A stretch of DNA of 64,000 nt from an uncultured Planctomycetia bacterium (lineage in GTDB: Bacteria; Planctomycetota; Phycisphaerae; FEN-1346; JAACEH01), in the NCBI GenBank assembly GCA_903929765.1, contig CAIYVX010000059.1, positions 1 through 64,000 on the forward strand, in the 5' to 3' direction. Under the pieces are notes generated by a model. It saw only the letters and a program-made list of their open reading frames with translations. It made no database searches and was not told the origin of the DNA. How positions within the stretch are numbered: position 1 is the first letter of the stretch; each line of letters starts with the position of its first letter. The position numbers were made by a program, and so were the translations under genes. Positions 57,783 to 64,000 of the stretch are shown here, one piece after another.

Positions 57783-58793
57783 ATGGTTGACATGGTCAAA
57801 ACGACGGACGAGTTGCGTACCAAGGGCAAAGCGGCGGAGGCCCTGGCAGCGCTCGAGAAGGCCCCCAAGTCCGAGCAGAACACCGCGCCCTGGCACTACG
57901 CCCGCGGCCGGACGTTGGAAGATCTCGGTCGCTACGACGATGCCCTGGAGGCCTACGAGGCCGCCTTGGCGAAAAATGACAAGTTCCGCGCCGCCCGGCT
58001 GCGTCTGGCCTTCCTGGCCGACCTGCGCGGCGACGAAGCCAAGGCCCTCAGGTGCTACGAAAAGTGCGTCGAGCAATGGCCGCGCGACGAGTTGGCCCTG
58101 CTGAACCTCGGCACGCTCTACGAGGAATACGGGTTCCAGGATCCGACCTATTACGAAAAAGCGGTCCAGTGCTATCGCCAGGTGCTGGCCTTCAATCCCA
58201 ACCACACCCGGGCCCGGCTCGGCCTGCGCGACGCCCAGGCCACCAAGAACATGTTCTACGACGAGGAGCAGGAACGCCGCCGCGACAAACGCAACCAGGT
58301 CATGGAAATTCCGATCACCGATTTCGAACTTTCCGTTCGCAGCCGCAACTGTCTGCGGAAGATGAACGTCTTCACCCTGGGCGATCTGGTCATGCACACC
58401 GAGGCCGACCTGCTGGCCTACAAGAATTTCGGCGAAACCAGTCTGACCGAAATCAAGGAAATGCTGACCCAGCACGGGCTTTATCTGGGCATAGGCCTGG
58501 AGCACACGGGTGCGGCGCCGGCGGTGGTTCGCCAGGCCGTGCCCACGCCGGCGGAGGTCAGCGCCGCTCAGGAAGAGGCCGAGACGCGGGCCGCTGTCGC
58601 CGAAATGCTCCTCGACGGCATCGAGTTCTCCGTCCGCTGCCGCAAGTGTTTCACCAAGCTGGGCCTCAAGACCCTCGGCGACCTGGCCAACTTCTCCGAA
58701 ACGGAGTTGATGGACCTCAAGAACTTCGGGCAGACTTCGCTCACCGAGATCAAGCAGAAGTTGCACCGCTACGGCCTGAACATGAAGGAATAG
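57783..58793 (+). CDS. TPR protein with two RNA-polymerase alpha-CTD-like domains
   Basis: 336 residues, with CAGGAGG 11 bases before ATG 57783. Residues 10-150 hold about four tetratricopeptide repeats (WHYARGRTLEDLGRYDDALEAYEAAL, then LALLNLGTLYEEYG). Two alpha-C-terminal-like domains follow: ELSVRSRNCLRKMNVFTLGDLV ... LLAYKNFGETSLTEIKEML (about 178-240) and EFSVRCRKCFTKLGLKTLGDLA ... LMDLKNFGQTSLTEIKQKL (about 275-332). Each matches the helix pair by which the alpha subunit of RNA polymerase touches DNA and activators. No polymerase domain is present. A DNA-binding or polymerase-linked adaptor is plausible but unproven. Confidence 0.88.
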   Translation: MVDMVKTTDELRTKGKAAEALAALEKAPKSEQNTAPWHYARGRTLEDLGRYDDALEAYEAALAKNDKFRAARLRLAFLADLRGDEAKALRCYEKCVEQWPRDELALLNLGTLYEEYGFQDPTYYEKAVQCYRQVLAFNPNHTRARLGLRDAQATKNMFYDEEQERRRDKRNQVMEIPITDFELSVRSRNCLRKMNVFTLGDLVMHTEADLLAYKNFGETSLTEIKEMLTQHGLYLGIGLEHTGAAPAVVRQAVPTPAEVSAAQEEAETRAAVAEMLLDGIEFSVRCRKCFTKLGLKTLGDLANFSETELMDLKNFGQTSLTEIKQKLHRYGLNMKE

Positions 58794-58810
58794 GGCGGGG
58801 GTTGTTGTTT

Positions 58811-58858
58811 CACCCCTCTCCCTTGGGAGAGGGTGGCCCGCCGGGCCGGGTGAGGGGT
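58811..58858 (-). repeat. CCCTCACCCGGCC double-hairpin element, copy 3
   Basis: On the minus strand CCCCTCACCCGGCCCGGCGG then GCCACCCTCTCCCAAGG. Inverted relative to copies at 93 and 886. It lies 17 bases after the alpha-CTD gene. Confidence 0.8.
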
Positions 58859-58911
58859 TGTGGCGAGGAATCCTTCGCCGGGTGGAAGCCCTTCCGAAAG
58901 TTGTGATACCG

Positions 58912-59469
58912 ATGTCAATCTTGCTCCACATTTGTTGTGCGCCGTGCCTGCTCGGCCCGCTCGACGAGCTGCGCCGCGCTGGCTTTGTCGGCTATTTTTA
59001 CAACCCCAACACTCACCCCCTGATCGAGTTCCGCCGGCGGCTCAAGGCGGTCCAGGTTCTCGCCGAACAGGAGCGGTTCGACCTGGTTTGCGACGAGCAA
59101 TACGGCCTGACGAAGTTTCTTGAGACCGTCGATTGGCGCGGGCCGAATCGTTGCCGCGATTGCTACCGGCTCCGCCTCCGCGCCGCCGCAAATCTGGCCC
59201 GCGAGCGCGGCTGCGAGGCCTTCACTACCACGCTCCTGGTCAGCATCTACCAGAACCACGAGGCCTTGCGCCAGGTCGGCCAGGAAGTTGCCGCCGAAAC
59301 CGGCGTGCCTTTTGTCTATCACGACTGGCGGCCGCTGGCCGATAACGGACGCCAGGCGGCCAAGAGCCGCAGCCTCTATCGCCAGCAGTATTGCGGCTGC
59401 GTCTTCTCCGAGTTCGACCGCTACAAGAACGCGTCTTTGCACCTCCACCGTCCGGGGGAAACGCCGTAG
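58912..59469 (+). CDS. queH: Epoxyqueuosine reductase QueH
   Basis: 185 residues from ATG 58912. HICCAPC at the N terminus, RCRDCYRLRL in the middle and YRQQYCGCVFS near the C terminus supply the Cys pairs that bind the iron-sulfur cluster and metal in QueH (DUF208). VYHDW and NPNTHPLIEFRRRL are also family features. It performs the last step of queuosine synthesis in tRNA. tgt, which inserts the precursor base, is encoded 1.8 kb downstream. Confidence 0.93.
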   Translation: MSILLHICCAPCLLGPLDELRRAGFVGYFYNPNTHPLIEFRRRLKAVQVLAEQERFDLVCDEQYGLTKFLETVDWRGPNRCRDCYRLRLRAAANLARERGCEAFTTTLLVSIYQNHEALRQVGQEVAAETGVPFVYHDWRPLADNGRQAAKSRSLYRQQYCGCVFSEFDRYKNASLHLHRPGETP

Positions 59470-59549
59470 TTTCCGGGGGTGGGCCGTTTCGGCGCAGGCG
59501 GGCCAGGACGAATAATGTTTGCTCTGGAAAGGTCGGGAAGACACGGAAA

Positions 59550-59662
59550 CAGCGAATATCAAATATCCAACACTCAATATCCAATCATCAAGTCAGACTC
59601 CCGATCCGGAATCTGCACTTCATGATTGGATATTGGTTATTCGATATTGGATATTCGCCGTT
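59550..59662 (+). repeat. Heptamer inverted repeat, copy 4
   Basis: Left arm GAATATC, AAATATC, CAACACT, CAATATC, CAATCAT; core with GGAATCTGCACTT; right arm on the other strand GAATATC, CAATATC, GAATAAC, CAATATC, CAATCAT. It ends 55 bases before the ATG at 59717. Confidence 0.9.
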
Positions 59663-59716
59663 GTTTTGCTTTTGCCGGGAAAGCCCAGCCGGCCCGGTTG
59701 CGACTTGGATGAGAAT

Positions 59717-61012
59717 ATGCCAGACGAAAAAAACTTTGAATCCAACGCCTCGCGCCGCTTCCTGATCGGCGTCCTTGCCCTCCTCGCCGCCCTGATTCTC
59801 GTCTCCGGCTGCACCCCGCCCGAAACCATTCCTCCGCCGCTCGTGCCGCTGGCGACGCTGTCGCCACCGAAGACCATTTTTTCCGAACCGGCCGCCAGGA
59901 TCGTTCCGACCATCCGCATCAAGCTCGGCGATGACGCCCCTGAAGCGGTCGTCAAGATTCACGGCGCCTTCCGCCTGGCCGACCTTTCGACCGGCCGCAC
60001 CCTCCTGGCCGGGGCCCGCATGGACAATGGCCATTTCACCTGTGACCAGCACGGCCTGCTGCTCCTCAACGCCCAGAGCCTGCCGGCCCCGCGCGTCGAA
60101 ATCCTCCCCGCCGACGACGGCACGGTCGAGGTTTTCGGCGCTCTCTACCACGGCCGCCTGCGGGTCATGGCCGTCCGCGGCCAGGTTCGCCTCGTCAACG
60201 CCGTCGATCTGGAACAATACCTGCCCAGCGTGGTCGGCCAGGAAATGTACCCCTCCTGGCACCTCGAAGCCCTCAAGGCCCAGGCCGTGGCCGCCCGCAG
60301 CTACGCCCTTTACGAAATGCGTCGCGGCGGCGCCGATCCCGAATTCGATCTCTTTGCCACGCAAAAAAGCCAGGCCTATCCCGGCATGAACTCCGAGACT
60401 GACAACTCCCGCCAGGCCGTGAAAGAAACGCGCGGCGTTATCCTGGCCTTCGACGACGGCGGCGTCGAGCGCGTCCTGCCGGCCTTCTATCACAGCACCT
60501 GCGGCGGGCACACCTTCAACGCCGCCGACGTCTTTCCCGGGCGGCCCGGCGTTGACGCCGTGCGCGGCGTGGCGTGCGGCTATTGCACCAGCGCCAAATG
60601 CTATCGCTGGCAGGCTGTGGTTCCCGCCGAAACTTTTCGCCGCGAGTTCCAGGCCGACGTTCCCGGCGGCGCCGCCATGTGCCCCATCAACCGTGCCGCC
60701 GTCCGGCCCGACGACCTGACCGCCGACGGCCGCGTCCGCACCGTCAGCCTTTGGACCACCCCCGACAAATCTCAGCGCTGGCCCGTCCCGGAAGAAACTT
60801 TCAAGCAACTCTTTCCCCCCGACCAGAAGGTTCGCAGCGACCGCTTTTCCGTTTCCTTTGTCGCCGGACATCTGCTGGTCTCCGGCGCCGGTTACGGCCA
60901 CGGCGTCGGGATGTGCCAGTTCGGAGCCGAAACCCTGGCCGCCGGCGGACGAAAAGCCGAGGCCATTCTGAGTTATTATTATCCAGCCGCTCATCTGGCC
61001 AGAGCGTATTAG
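59717..61012 (+). CDS. SpoIID/LytB-domain lipoprotein
   Basis: 431 residues from ATG 59717. The signal ends LILVSGC, a lipobox-type Cys at about residue 32, then a Pro-rich linker. The SpoIID/LytB domain (about 180-430) has LEQYLPSVVGQEMYPSWHLEALKAQAVAARSYAL, FYHSTCGGHTFNAADVF and GAGYGHGVGMCQFGAETLA. In Bacillus SpoIID is a lytic transglycosylase acting on denuded glycan strands; non-sporulating bacteria use relatives for cell-wall work. Both neighbours are queuosine genes, so a functional link is not suggested. Confidence 0.9.
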   Translation: MPDEKNFESNASRRFLIGVLALLAALILVSGCTPPETIPPPLVPLATLSPPKTIFSEPAARIVPTIRIKLGDDAPEAVVKIHGAFRLADLSTGRTLLAGARMDNGHFTCDQHGLLLLNAQSLPAPRVEILPADDGTVEVFGALYHGRLRVMAVRGQVRLVNAVDLEQYLPSVVGQEMYPSWHLEALKAQAVAARSYALYEMRRGGADPEFDLFATQKSQAYPGMNSETDNSRQAVKETRGVILAFDDGGVERVLPAFYHSTCGGHTFNAADVFPGRPGVDAVRGVACGYCTSAKCYRWQAVVPAETFRREFQADVPGGAAMCPINRAAVRPDDLTADGRVRTVSLWTTPDKSQRWPVPEETFKQLFPPDQKVRSDRFSVSFVAGHLLVSGAGYGHGVGMCQFGAETLAAGGRKAEAILSYYYPAAHLARAY

Positions 61013-61037
61013 GCCGCTTCTTCGAGGTGAAACGGAA

Positions 61038-61155
61038 ACAGCGAATATCCAATATCCAACACTCAATATCCAATCATGAAGGAAAAAAACTCCCGTTTCG
61101 GAATCTGACTTCATGATTGGATATTGGATATTGAGTGTTGGATATTCGCTGTTTT
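61038..61155 (+). repeat. Heptamer inverted repeat, copy 5
   Basis: Left arm GAATATC, CAATATC, CAACACT, CAATATC, CAATCAT; core with GGAATCTGACTT; right arm on the other strand GAATATC, CAACACT, CAATATC, CAATATC, CAATCAT. It ends 72 bases before the tgt ATG. Confidence 0.9.
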
Positions 61156-61226
61156 AATTCAGCGAAAACCCTTAAATGCCGGATGAACCGTTATCTTTTC
61201 GCACCGTTTCTGAGAAAAGGGGGCGC

Positions 61227-62351
61227 ATGGGCCAATTTGAATTTTCCATCCTCTCGCGCGACTCCACGACCGCCGCCCGCGCCGGCGCCTTCTCCACCCC
61301 GCACGGCTCGTTCCGCACGCCGGCCTTCATGCCGGTGGGCACGCGGGCCACGGTCAAGGGCCTGCTCCCGCGCGACCTCCGCGAGGCCGGCACCGAAATT
61401 CTCCTGGCCAACACCTATCACCTCGCCCTCCGCCCCGGGGCCGAAGTCGTCCGCGACCTGGGCGGCCTCCACGCCGTGATGGCCTGGGACGGGCCGATCC
61501 TCACCGATTCCGGCGGCTTCCAGGTCTTCAGCCTGGCCACGCTTTGTCGCATCAGCGACGACGGCGTCGAGTTCCGCTCGCACGTTGACGGCGCGCCGCT
61601 GGTGATGACGCCGGAAAGCTGCATGGAAATTCAGGCCAACCTCGGGGCCGACATTATCATGGCCCTCGACCAGTGCCCGCCCTATCCGGCGGCGCGGCCG
61701 CAGGTGGCCGAGGCCACGGAGCGGACCCTGCGCTGGGCCGCCCGCTGCGCCCAGGCCCAGAAAAATCCCGACCGCCAGGCCCTTTTCCCCATCGTCCAGG
61801 GCGGCGAGTTCGACGACCTCCGGGCCGAATGCGCCCGCCGGCTCGTGGCCGAAGTCCCGTCGCCCGGCTACGCCATCGGCGGCGTCAGCGTCGGCGAGCC
61901 GCACGAACTGATGATGCGGGCCGTCGAGGCGGCCATCGTCCACCTCCCCGCCGACCGCCCGCGCTACCTCATGGGCGTCGGCCAGCCGCGCGACGTTCTG
62001 GGGGCGGTTCGCCGCGGCGTGGATCTCTTCGATTGCGTCCTGCCGACCCGCAACGGTCGCAACGCCTCGGCCTTCACCTTCTCCGGCACCGTCCGCCTCC
62101 GCAACCTCCGCCACGAGCGCGACCGCGGCCCGATTGAGACCGGGTGCGATTGTCCGGCCTGCCGCCACTTCTCTCGCGGGGCGATTCGCCACTATTTTCA
62201 GGTGGGCGAAATGTTAGGTCCGATCCTGGTCAGCCTGCACAATGTCCGCTTTTTCGCCCGGTTTTTTGAAGCCATGCGCCAGGCCATTGCCGCCGGAGGG
62301 TTTGACAAGTTTGAGCAGGACTTCCTGAAAACCGTTGATTCCGTCGCTTGA
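61227..62351 (+). CDS. tgt: Queuine/preQ1 tRNA-guanine transglycosylase
   Basis: 374 residues from ATG 61227, with AAAAGGGGG upstream; an earlier ATG at 61176 would add 17 residues not seen in the family. HGSFRTPAFMPVGT opens the barrel, LTDSGGFQVFSL holds the first catalytic Asp, and FDCVLPTRNGRNA the nucleophile Asp. CDCPACRHFSR with a later His forms the zinc site. It exchanges guanine 34 for preQ1 in GUN-anticodon tRNAs. Order tgt-yajC-secD matches many other bacteria. Confidence 0.96.
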   Translation: MGQFEFSILSRDSTTAARAGAFSTPHGSFRTPAFMPVGTRATVKGLLPRDLREAGTEILLANTYHLALRPGAEVVRDLGGLHAVMAWDGPILTDSGGFQVFSLATLCRISDDGVEFRSHVDGAPLVMTPESCMEIQANLGADIIMALDQCPPYPAARPQVAEATERTLRWAARCAQAQKNPDRQALFPIVQGGEFDDLRAECARRLVAEVPSPGYAIGGVSVGEPHELMMRAVEAAIVHLPADRPRYLMGVGQPRDVLGAVRRGVDLFDCVLPTRNGRNASAFTFSGTVRLRNLRHERDRGPIETGCDCPACRHFSRGAIRHYFQVGEMLGPILVSLHNVRFFARFFEAMRQAIAAGGFDKFEQDFLKTVDSVA

Positions 62352-62398
62352 AATGGCTATAGTACGCGGTCCGCACAGGGTGCGGAAAAGGAGAGCCT

Positions 62399-62794
62399 AT
62401 GCATTGGTTAATCACGCTGGCCCAGGCCAGTGACGCGGCGGCAACGTCCACCAGTTCTTCGGCCACGACCACGTCGGCCCCCAGCGGCCCGGGGAGTTCG
62501 ATGTTGCTCTTTGCCGGCCTGGCCCTGGTGGCCATGTACTTCCTGATGATCCGGCCGCAGCGGAAACAGGAAAAGACCCGTCAGCAGATGCTCGCCAAGA
62601 TCGAGAAGAACGATCAGGTGGTGACCATCGGCGGGATCAAGGGCCTGGTTTACTCCGTCGGCGACGACGACGTGGTCCTGAAGATCGACGAGCGCAACGA
62701 TGTTCGCATCCGTGTCACAAAGACTGCCATCGCCCACATTCTGACCGAGGCCGAGGTCAAGAGCGGCGCCGAAGGCGAAAAGAAGCCTGAATAG
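62399..62794 (+). CDS. yajC: Preprotein translocase accessory subunit YajC
   Basis: 131 residues. An N-terminal Ser/Thr/Ala-rich stretch, one transmembrane helix (about 37-55, MLLFAGLALVAMYFLMIRPQRK, containing the family MIRPQRK), and a cytoplasmic domain with GGIKGLVYSVGDDDVVLKI. AAAAGGAG precedes the ATG. YajC binds SecDF near the Sec translocon; secD follows at 62974. Confidence 0.93.
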   Translation: MHWLITLAQASDAAATSTSSSATTTSAPSGPGSSMLLFAGLALVAMYFLMIRPQRKQEKTRQQMLAKIEKNDQVVTIGGIKGLVYSVGDDDVVLKIDERNDVRIRVTKTAIAHILTEAEVKSGAEGEKKPE

Positions 62795-62812
62795 GACGGA
62801 CGTTGCTGTTAT

Positions 62813-62838
62813 GTAGGGTGGCTGCTTGCAGCCACGCG
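62813..62838 (+). repeat. GTAGGG hairpin element (GTGGCTGC stem)
   Basis: GTAGGGTGGCTGCTTGCAGC, stem GTGGCTGC/GCAGCCAC, 18 bases after the yajC stop. Confidence 0.75.
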
Positions 62839-62893
62839 GTTATAAAAAGCCGTTTTCCGCTTGGTGTTGCTGTTTCTTTTGTTTTTGCTGCGC

Positions 62894-62950
62894 CTGAAGT
62901 CTGAGGACTGAAGTCTGAAGACTGCAGTTCTGAAGTCTGAAGTCTGTCTC
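62894..62950 (+). repeat. Seven-base word tract (CTGAAGT vocabulary), copy 2
   Basis: CTGAAGT, CTGAGGA, CTGAAGT, CTGAAGA, then an eight-base CTGCAGTT, then CTGAAGT, CTGAAGT, CTGTCTC. It is the longest such tract in the window and ends 23 bases before the secD ATG. Confidence 0.88.
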
Positions 62951-62973
62951 TAAAAAAGGAAACCGCAAAAATC

Positions 62974-64000
62974 ATGAATCGAACCATCATGTGGGTCACG
63001 CTGGCCCTTGTGGCCATCTTGATCGTCGTGCCGACGCTGGTCCTGGCCATCGGCGGCGTTGATACGGCCAAAAAGTTGTTCAAAGGCGATATCGACATCG
63101 TCGGCGGCACCAGTCTGCTCTACGAGATTCCCCAACTGGAAAAGTTCCAGATGGACGAAGTCATGAAGGTCGTCGTCGGCCGCATCGACCCGACCGGCAC
63201 CAAGGGCTACGTCACGGTTCCGCGCGTCGGCGGCGGACGGCTGGAAATCCGCATGGCCGGGGCGGAACTCGAAGAAGTCCGCACGGTCAAAAGCCTGGTC
63301 GGTCGCAGCGGCTACCTCGAATTCCGCATCCTGGCCAACGAGAAGCAGGTGACCAAAGAGCAGGCCGATCTCCTGGCCCAGCAGCGTCTGACCGGCGGCG
63401 TCCCGCCCGCCAGTTCCAACTTCGAGTGGGTGCCCCTGCAGTTCAACTCCAAAACGCAGTGGGATCGGGCTTTTGATTTTCTGTTTGAACGGGGACGCGA
63501 CCAGAACGGCCATGCGCCGCCCCGCGAACAGTTCCTTGAGCGCCACGACGGCGCCAAATGCTTCTACGTCATTCACAAGGAAGCCACTCAGGGCACGACC
63601 ACCGAGACGACCGTCGTCGCCCGTCCCGGTGCTGCGGCCGAGACCCTCAGCGTATCCGGCTCCGGCGCCAGCAGCGCCACGGCGGCCGTCCCGGCGGCGA
63701 CCCCGGCAACGGCGACCGAGAATGGGGCCCAACAGGCCGACATCGAAGTCCTGGTCCTGCGGGATCCGCCGCGCGTCACCGGCGCCGATTTCTCCGACAC
63801 CCGCAAGTCCAGCCAGGACGGCGCGCCGATCATTCAGTTCGCCATGAAGGACTTTGCCCGGGAACGCCTCGGCGAACTGACCGGCAAGCACGTCAATGAC
63901 CGCATGGCCATTGCCCTCGACGGCAAGGTCGAGAGCGCCCCCAACATCATGGCCCGTCTGACCGACGGCGGCATCATCACCTTCGGCGGCTCGGCCGCCG
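62974..64000 (+). CDS. secD: Protein translocase subunit SecD (3' end beyond window)
   Basis: At least 342 residues are visible; the frame is still open at the window end. It starts MNRTIMWVTLALVAILIVVPT, a transmembrane helix, followed by DIVGGTSLLYEI, the SecD form of the D-x-x-GG motif. A P1-type head domain follows, with an Ala/Thr-rich insert (about 210-250). RVTGADFSDTRKS, FARERLGELTGKHVND and MAIALDGKVESAPNI are SecD signatures before the membrane half. AAAAAAGGA precedes the ATG. SecD uses the proton gradient to complete export; whether SecF is fused at its end lies outside the window. Confidence 0.92.
   Translation, partial: MNRTIMWVTLALVAILIVVPTLVLAIGGVDTAKKLFKGDIDIVGGTSLLYEIPQLEKFQMDEVMKVVVGRIDPTGTKGYVTVPRVGGGRLEIRMAGAELEEVRTVKSLVGRSGYLEFRILANEKQVTKEQADLLAQQRLTGGVPPASSNFEWVPLQFNSKTQWDRAFDFLFERGRDQNGHAPPREQFLERHDGAKCFYVIHKEATQGTTTETTVVARPGAAAETLSVSGSGASSATAAVPAATPATATENGAQQADIEVLVLRDPPRVTGADFSDTRKSSQDGAPIIQFAMKDFARERLGELTGKHVNDRMAIALDGKVESAPNIMARLTDGGIITFGGSAA

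Overview
The window is 64 kb of GC-rich bacterial chromosome. Several traits point to an uncultured member of the Planctomycetota. These are a TPR protein fused to RNA-polymerase alpha-CTD domains, a zinc-ribbon/DUF4190 protein ending in an H-X9-DG-like motif, a PEP-CTERM protein, a GldFG/DUF4340 transporter set, separate GlnRS and GluRS, and intergenic DNA full of hairpin elements. The assignment is inferred from gene content; there is no rRNA in the window.

Layout. 0.1-6 kb: an MBL-fold protein, two CNNM/HlyC-type membrane proteins, a zinc-ribbon/DUF4190 protein, a membrane protein and a CDP-alcohol phosphatidyltransferase. 6-11.7 kb: an arsenic locus (thioredoxin-like protein with a Cys-rich tail, FtsX permease, ABC ATPase, arsR, arsC, acr3, arsM). 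11.7-17.6 kb: clpB and dnaK on the minus strand, separated by a cassette with a REP-associated tyrosine transposase, a Cys/His-rich protein and five REP palindromes. 17.8-22.8 kb: a histidine kinase with nine PAS domains. 22.9-25.4 kb: tRNA-Leu(CAA) and a heparinase-like gene, bounded by a copy of the tRNA 3' end. 25.5-34.1 kb: tag, glyS, an RND efflux pair and glnS. 34.3-36.1 kb: a PIN-domain toxin-like pair and a PEP-CTERM protein. 36.3-40.1 kb: gltX, a TPR lipoprotein and a dihydrouridine synthase. 40.1-42.4 kb: an accessory block of HNH/zinc-ribbon genes between inverted hairpin repeats. 42.5-45 kb: a kinase-like polytopic membrane protein carrying an in-frame repeat insertion. 45.2-48.2 kb: a class V aminotransferase and serA. 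48.4-50.8 kb: an unknown gene between palindromes and a serine beta-lactamase-like hydrolase. 51.2-57.6 kb: a four-gene Gld-like ABC system. 57.8-64 kb: the alpha-CTD/TPR protein, queH, a SpoIID protein, tgt, yajC and the 5' part of secD.

Genes that plausibly work together are: the ars genes (sensing, reduction, efflux and methylation of arsenic, perhaps with the linked ABC exporter); the aminotransferase with serA (serine synthesis); queH with tgt (queuosine in tRNA); yajC with secD (Sec translocon accessory); the RND lipoprotein with its pump; and clpB with dnaK (disaggregation).

The most unusual content is non-coding. There are nine copies of a CCCCCAGC-type REP palindrome with a polypurine tail, in the same window as their likely transposase. 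Several tracts are built from seven-base words in four vocabularies; five of them form long inverted repeats placed 55-130 bases upstream of plus-strand genes, all in the same orientation. GTAGGG-headed hairpins provide the stop codons of three genes. One repeat has inserted in frame inside a kinase-like fold.
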